Below the pieces are notes generated by a model. The model was not told where the DNA came from and searched no databases. It saw only the letters and a program-made list of their open reading frames with translations. This document shows, one piece after another, positions 49,601 through 56,600 of a stretch of DNA of 64,000 bases. Both the position numbers and the translations under genes were made by a program. Where the stretch lies: contig NC_088307.1 in assembly GCF_032854445.1 (NCBI RefSeq), positions 23,759,953 through 23,823,952 on the forward strand, given 5' to 3'. Position 1 is the stretch's first letter. Each line of letters begins with the position of its first letter. This DNA is from Liolophura sinensis. Taxonomy: Eukaryota; Mollusca; Polyplacophora; Chitonida; Chitonidae.

Positions 49601-52600
49601 AGCCCCATGTCACCACCCAGAGTTCCAGATCTCCACCCAGAGCCCAATGTCACCACCCAGAAGCCCATTTCACCACCCAGAGCCCCCATTTCACTACTCA
49701 GAGCCCCAAGTCACCACCCAGAGTCCCAGATCTCCACCCAGAACCCCATGTCACCACCCAGAGTTCCAGATCTCCACCCAGAGCCCCATGTCACCACCCA
49801 GAACCCCGTTTCACCACCCAGAGCCCCCATTTCACTACTCAGAGCCCAATGTCACCACCCAGAGTCCCAGATCTCCACTCAGAGCCCCATGTCACCACCC
49901 AGAGTTCCAGAGCCCCATGTCACCACCCAGAAGCCAATTTCACCACCCAGAGCCCCCATTTCACTACTCAGAGCCCCATGTCACCACCCAGAGTTTCAGA
50001 TCTCCACCCAGAGCCCAATGTCACCACCCAGAAGCCCATTTCACCACCCAGAGCCCCCATATCACTACTCAGAGTCCCATGTCACCACCCAGAGTTCCAG
50101 ATCTCCACCCAGAGCCCCATGTCACCACCCAGAGTTCCAGATCTCCACCCAGAGCCCCATGTCACCACCCAGAACCCCATTTCACCACCCAGAGCTCCCA
50201 TTTCACTACTGAGAGCCCAATGTCACCACCCAGAGTCCCAGATCTCCACCCAGAGCCCCATGTCACCACCCAGAGTTCCAGATCTCCACCCAGAGCCCCA
50301 TGTCACCCCCCCCAGAGTCCCAGATCTCCACGTCACCCCCCAGAGTCCCATGTCACCACCCAGAGTTCCAGATCTCCACCCAGAGCCCCATGGCACCACC
50401 CAGAGTTCCAGATCTCCACCCAGAGCCCCATGTCACCACCCAGAGTTCCAGATCTCCACACAGAGCCCCATGTTTTCATCGCCGATCACTAAGGATTAAA
50501 GCGCATGAAGTGTCAGGAGGGGTTTCAGATTTTGATAATATTTTCGACTTGTGCTCCCTCTCATACATTGTATACTTGTTCAACTTGAACATTCTTATCC
50601 ACTTGTTGCAGAATCAGATTTTGTGATCAATTGGCAAAGAAATCCATTGGTATGCACAAGTCATTATGTTTGGGAATTCCTGGGGATAGATCACTTGATT
50701 CTAAGCAGCCCGATGGCTTAGAGCTGTCACCACTACAGGGCAAGCAGGAGGCGTTTTTCCACTCGAAAAATAGAAAAAGTGAGCATGAAAAATGATGCTA
50801 CAATCTTTGGCAGGCAAGCTGAATCAGGAAGCATCATTTCGTGTTAGGCGGACATCAGTACAAAGGTGGCTCCGTCGCACGGCAACCTTCAGTAGGCGAT
50901 GTTGTACACTGGATTAATATGACAGGCAAGCTGTAAGGCCTCGTCAATTTAAATGCTTGTTTTATAGGCAGAATCATGTTTTTTCAGTGTTAGAGGAGGG
51001 TATGAACATAAATATGAAAAGTCTTTTAATTTGTGAGAATTGTGGACTGTACCCACAATAGCTTCTTTTAAAAACATATTGACATGATAAGAAAACCTTG
51101 AATAGTCAGAAAATCTTATTAAGCATTAAGATGAGACAGAGTGAATTTTATATTGTATTTAACAATGTTTCTCTAACATGTTTCTCCGAAGATCCTTGCA
51201 ATCAGCCATTAGGGGATTTCCTTGCTGATGACTGCGTGATGATTTTACTTGGACGTTATAAGTAACGTATTGGCATGAAATCTTTATATTCATCTTAGTG
51301 GCCATGTTTTTGTTCTCTGTGTCCTTGTGAAGTCAGACAACTGGGCGACAGTTTTTGTTATCAACAACAAAGCTACAAATGACCCTTACATGATGTCTGC
51401 AATATGATACCTTCACCTGACAGCAGGACACACACAGCTCTACCACGAATCCAAAACAAAACAGCTGACCGTATTTCGCTGTTTTAATCAGCCAGTGCAT
51501 GACCTTTCTTGTGTGAAAAGGTTGAGGAATTAGAGTATTTTGTTTATTTTATTATTGAATTTATTTTTCAATTTTTTTGTTCGCTGTATACTCTTGCCAT
51601 TTGATTTGCAGACTAACAGAAATGGTAAAATTCTTATAGCATGGACCCTGGCAATGTTGTTGGCTAACAGCTTTACAGTTATATACATGTACATAGTTTC
51701 TGATAAAGTTTTAGTGGTGCAAGCTAACTATGTATTTCAAGCTTTTATAAAGATGTTTAAAGTTTTCAGTATAAACTTTAAACTTATTTATTTATTTGAT
51801 TGGTGTTTTACGCCGTACTCAAGAGTATTTCATTTATACGATTGCGGCAAACAGTTGTATGGTAGGTGGAAACCAGACCTATGGCCGGAGTGGAAGCCAG
51901 CAAGAGCTGGACTTGAACTCACAGCAACTGCATTGATGAGAAGCTCCTGGGTCATTGCGCTGCACTGGCGTGCTAACCCCTTTGGCCACAGAGGCCTCAG
52001 CTTTAAACTTAACTTGTTACATTGTGGGTAATTTCTCTTAGAGTTTGTAGAGATCTTAGATTTCTAAGGGCTTTTTGAAATGTTTTACTTCAGGCAAGGT
52101 ATTAAAACCAGCATGTAAGAAATTACATCTGACAACCTGGTTTAGGGGTAGAATTATTATGACATGTCGTGAGGGTCTCACCTTGTGCAGTGTCAAGGAG
52201 AGTCGATTCTCTTTGCTCAATACTGCTAAATTTCTTCAGATACATGGAGAGAATCAGGCTAATTGTTGCCTTACTCCCCTACCCCTCAGGTTCAAATCGT
52301 TTCTGTCAAAGTGAATTTTTACACAGCCTTTGAGGCAGTTGACACTAGATAAGGCATATCTCAAGTTAAACAGGACTGATTAAAAACGGAAATCTTTCAA
52401 CTAACCTTCACTGTGTTGGCTATCCAAAAAAGTTTTCAAAACCTTTTTGGAGAAAAAGTTTTTAGAGGAAAAAATGTGGGTTTTTTTTGTTGGGAGTTTA
52501 AATTATCCCTAGGTTAAAGGAGTACAAGGGTCTTTTGTTTGTTTTTTTACAAAAGAGCATCACTGAATTTCCATTTAACAGAGTTTCAATTTTCCCCCTG

Positions 52601-53587
52601 GATTAAGAAATTTATCAGAAAGGAAATTCTGTAACATTGGAACAAATTGATAGAACATTGTTTCTTTTTATTTTTAAGATATTTGAAGGTCTTTGACTTT
52701 GACATTGCTATTGAATACAAAATGACTGAGTAATTCTATTTAATCCAGTTTGTTTGTGACTTTTTCTGCAAAAACTTTTAGAATGTGTAAGCTTAGCTAC
52801 AGAAACAGCAGAAAACAGTTCAGTGTATAATTGTAATTGGGTTTGATCCTTGTGTAAAATTAACCTGCTTACATCTGATATATTTTTTTGGGAAAACCTG
52901 TTCTGTCGGAAGTTTAACATACATCAGTCGCCCCAAAATGGGAAAATGCAAATTAGAAAGTGAAGTGCCCGAAAATTGAAAATTTCTTTGATCTGATTGG
53001 GGTTTTACACCGAACTTAAGAATGTTTCACTTATGCGTCGGCACCCAGCATTATGGTGGAACAAAACAGGACAGAGCCCCGGGGGAAACCCATGACAATC
53101 CACAGGTTGCTGGGAAACCTTCCCGCATACGGCCAGAGAGGAAACCAACAGGAGCTGGACTTGAACTCACAGCAACCGCATTGGTGAATTGAAAGTTAAC
53201 CTGCTTTACAAAATATGATATATTGTATTAACTTGTGAAGTACAAATTTTAAAACAGAATGGACAAACTCTGATTTTGACTTCATTTTAGGACATTGTTT
53301 AACAAAGGTGGTAAACAGGAATGAAATGAATAAATCATTTGACTGTTCAGTTTTGTTGAATTGCATTGGTCTGGCTGACAGGTCCCGCTGGCTTTAAGAT
53401 ACTGTACATGCAGGTACAAAATACCAGAGGATTTCAGACTCACTATTTTCCTTTTTAAAGAGAGGTTAAACTGCGCTACAGAACTCCCGCGTTAATTAAT
53501 ATCATGTTTATAGTGGATTCGACAACTCTGTACCTGTTTAATTTCCTCATTAACAAGGCTTACCAAGGCCAGTGCCATCTGTTCTGA

Positions 53588-53620
<33 letters not shown>

Positions 53621-56600
53621 GCATATAATGATCATTAGAGCAATCAGAACGACGTTAGAATCCCTGTGGAATATCACCCATGCACTAATGAGGTGTAAGT
53701 ATCCACAAATAACTCTGACTTCCTTTTATCTGTATAACATAGTTGACTGGGCATTGACCAGGGTCTGACAGCAATTACCAGAATATACCTCTTGATAAGT
53801 CTCTCATTAGAGGCCGCCTCATTATCTACCCAGGGGCACATGAGTGAATCCCACCTAATAAACGTGTGGAAAGATCATAAATTGGCATTGCGTCATGGCT
53901 CTAGACAGACCCGAGTGATTGTTACAATGGCTAACGGTATGTTCTGATGGCATGGCCATTGACAGGAGGCTGGTGGAGTTGTTTATAGTGTTGCCCGGGC
54001 TTATTTGCAAGGCCTATCCTGAAAAATTCTTTATTTTGGCGCGTTCCAACCTAATCAGAAAAAACGGGGTCAATCAGTGAGAGAATGAGTTTTGTTGTTT
54101 TGTTTTTTTTTTTGTTATTCAGGCTAATAAAAAGCATAAAATAGTAAAAAAAAAATCTGGAATTTGAAGTAAACACAACAATTTGGTTATTTTTGTCATG
54201 TCGCAGAGCACCAATGGAAGATTAGCAGATGGGCAACACAAAATGGTCCAATTCACAGCGGTGTTTCATAGTATTTGCTACCTAGGTGTTTTATTTGCTA
54301 CCTAGGTGTTTTATTTGCTACTAGGTGTTTTATTTGCTACCTAGGTGTTTTATTTGCTACCTAGGTGTTTTGTTTGCTACCTAGGTGTTTTATTTGCTAC
54401 CTAGGTGTTTTATTTGCTCACAATGTACTGATAATTGTCATGCGATGAAGGAAAGAACAAAAGATTTCATAGCATTGAACCCTGTTGTTACAGGAGGGGA
54501 GGAGATACGAGTTACCCATTGTGTCAGTCTTCACCAGTCAAGTAAAATTCTTTTATATCCTTCCTTAATTCCAGGGTTTAATGAGCAGTGTAGAGATAAA
54601 TTGTTGTAGAACCATGACGCATTCGGTGACAAAATGTCACTTCTTCAGGACATACTCCGCCTGGAGTAAATTTACAGTCTTTTAAATTTTGTAATTATGT
54701 TATTTTTCATATATTTTGTGCATTCTGTGTGACATCCGTGATGGAAATCAAGCAGCAATTTCACCAATATCTCAGAATCATTATCACATTAAATTTAGGC
54801 CAAACAAGCAATGGCATGTATCAGATTGCTCCCATTATCCATGTCACAATGCCTGGCAGACTTTAGCGGGTTAATACCTCATTGTTCTGACAGCTCGATC
54901 GTTGACACAACAAGAAAGTCTTGAGCCAATCCCCCAAACCCCCCCACCCCCAAAAAATCTTTGTTCCAATTTAGCAAATCCTATCAGAAAAATGGTTAGG
55001 TATTTTTTTCTTTTATTCTTGCTAATGAGAAAGATTATATTTTAAAGAAATCAACACTGATAGAAAAAATGTTGAGAAAAAGTAGTCTAAAGAAAGTTAA
55101 ATCCCAGGTTACAGGTTACACTGAGCAGACATATATGTTGTAATTATGGCCCCAGCATGTTCAGTTTTAGGCCAGGCTGATTTTAAATTTGATTTGCAGG
55201 TGAAATTTTTTTGAGAATTCTCTCAGTTCAAAGAGTGTGTACTGTGCATGTGTGAGAGAGAGAAAGAGAGAGAGAGAAGAGGTGGAGGAGGGGTTGTAGG
55301 GGTGAGGTCAGTGGTGAAGCAATCTTTAATAGGCACTTAAAAGAGAAGACAATTAACTAGACCATATATATATATATATATATACATGCTCCAATAAAGT
55401 ATGTGTATCCCTCAGGTACTTTAAATAGCTTTTTTTTATTTTTGTGATGTTACACAACCAAGGTATCACACTTCAAAGTAAGCAAAATCAGGCAGATTGA
55501 AACAGTTCAAAACGTGGCTATGTTTTGTCCTATCATTTGCGAGTTATTTCCATTCTTGACGACGTGTCTCATTCCGGAAACATTATTTTTAACTCTGTTT
55601 TATCTTCTAGCCATATGTGTACGGGATACAAGTGACACGGCATTGTGTTTCGGTTCGCTTCAACTTGGCACATCCCATGGACTCATAAGAATTTCTCATT
55701 AAAAATTGATGGATGGAGTCCTAAGCAACATTTCAGAAAAAACATATCTTTGGCCATTAAGGTCTGTTTTCAACCCTCTTCCTGAATAACACAGGATTTA
55801 TTAATGTTTGTTTTTGTTTTATAATTTGAGGATTTATGTTAAGGTGATCTCGGGAGCTTTAAAAAGGTACATGTGATAGTGTTGGAAAATTTGATGGCTT
55901 GAGTTTCACTTTTTTTTTTTGTCCCACAGGGTTGACATGTTCTAAATCCCTGGATTGCTTAATAACACTCTGATTGACTTTATCTGAAGACATATAATTG
56001 TTTCTCCGATTTACCCAATTATTATAGCTTAATTAAATATTTTCCTGGACCTAAATTGAAGAGGTTACTTTGAGAATTTCTCATTTTTATGAGTTTTTAG
56101 GAATTTAAAGTCTGCGCAGTTTCCTCCCACCGTAATGCTGGTATAAGTGAAATACTCTTGGGTTTGGCATAAAACACCAGTCAAATAAATAAATAAATAA
56201 ATAAATGAACTTTAGAGATGCAAAGCAGAGGCCAAATGCAATAATGTGACAAAGAACGAGTGGAACTGAAAAATGTCAGTTTCAGAAGAAAAATGGGTTT
56301 TTGACAAACTACAGTAGAATATTGTAATGACCAGAATACCTTTTTTACCCCTCACAAATATTATGCTTGTGTTGGTACTTGTGTTTGTTTTTAGTTTTAA
56401 ATTCAACAACCTTACTGTTTCCAGTGTGTGTCAGTAAATTATGATGGGCAGAGGAAACAAATATTTATTGCATGATCTAAAAATTGTGTGAAAGGAAAAA
56501 ATTTCATTCTAAGAATGAATAAGAAATGTAATTTTTTCTTTGTGTGAAATAAGCATGACTTGAATTGTCCGCTGTGCTTGTCCAAAAAAGTTTAAAACAT

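Noticed and set aside
48981-50492. 503-codon open frame rich in Pro/His/Ser
   Set aside because: Lies wholly in a 20-bp tandem array that is open in all three forward frames; no unique domain or splice support.
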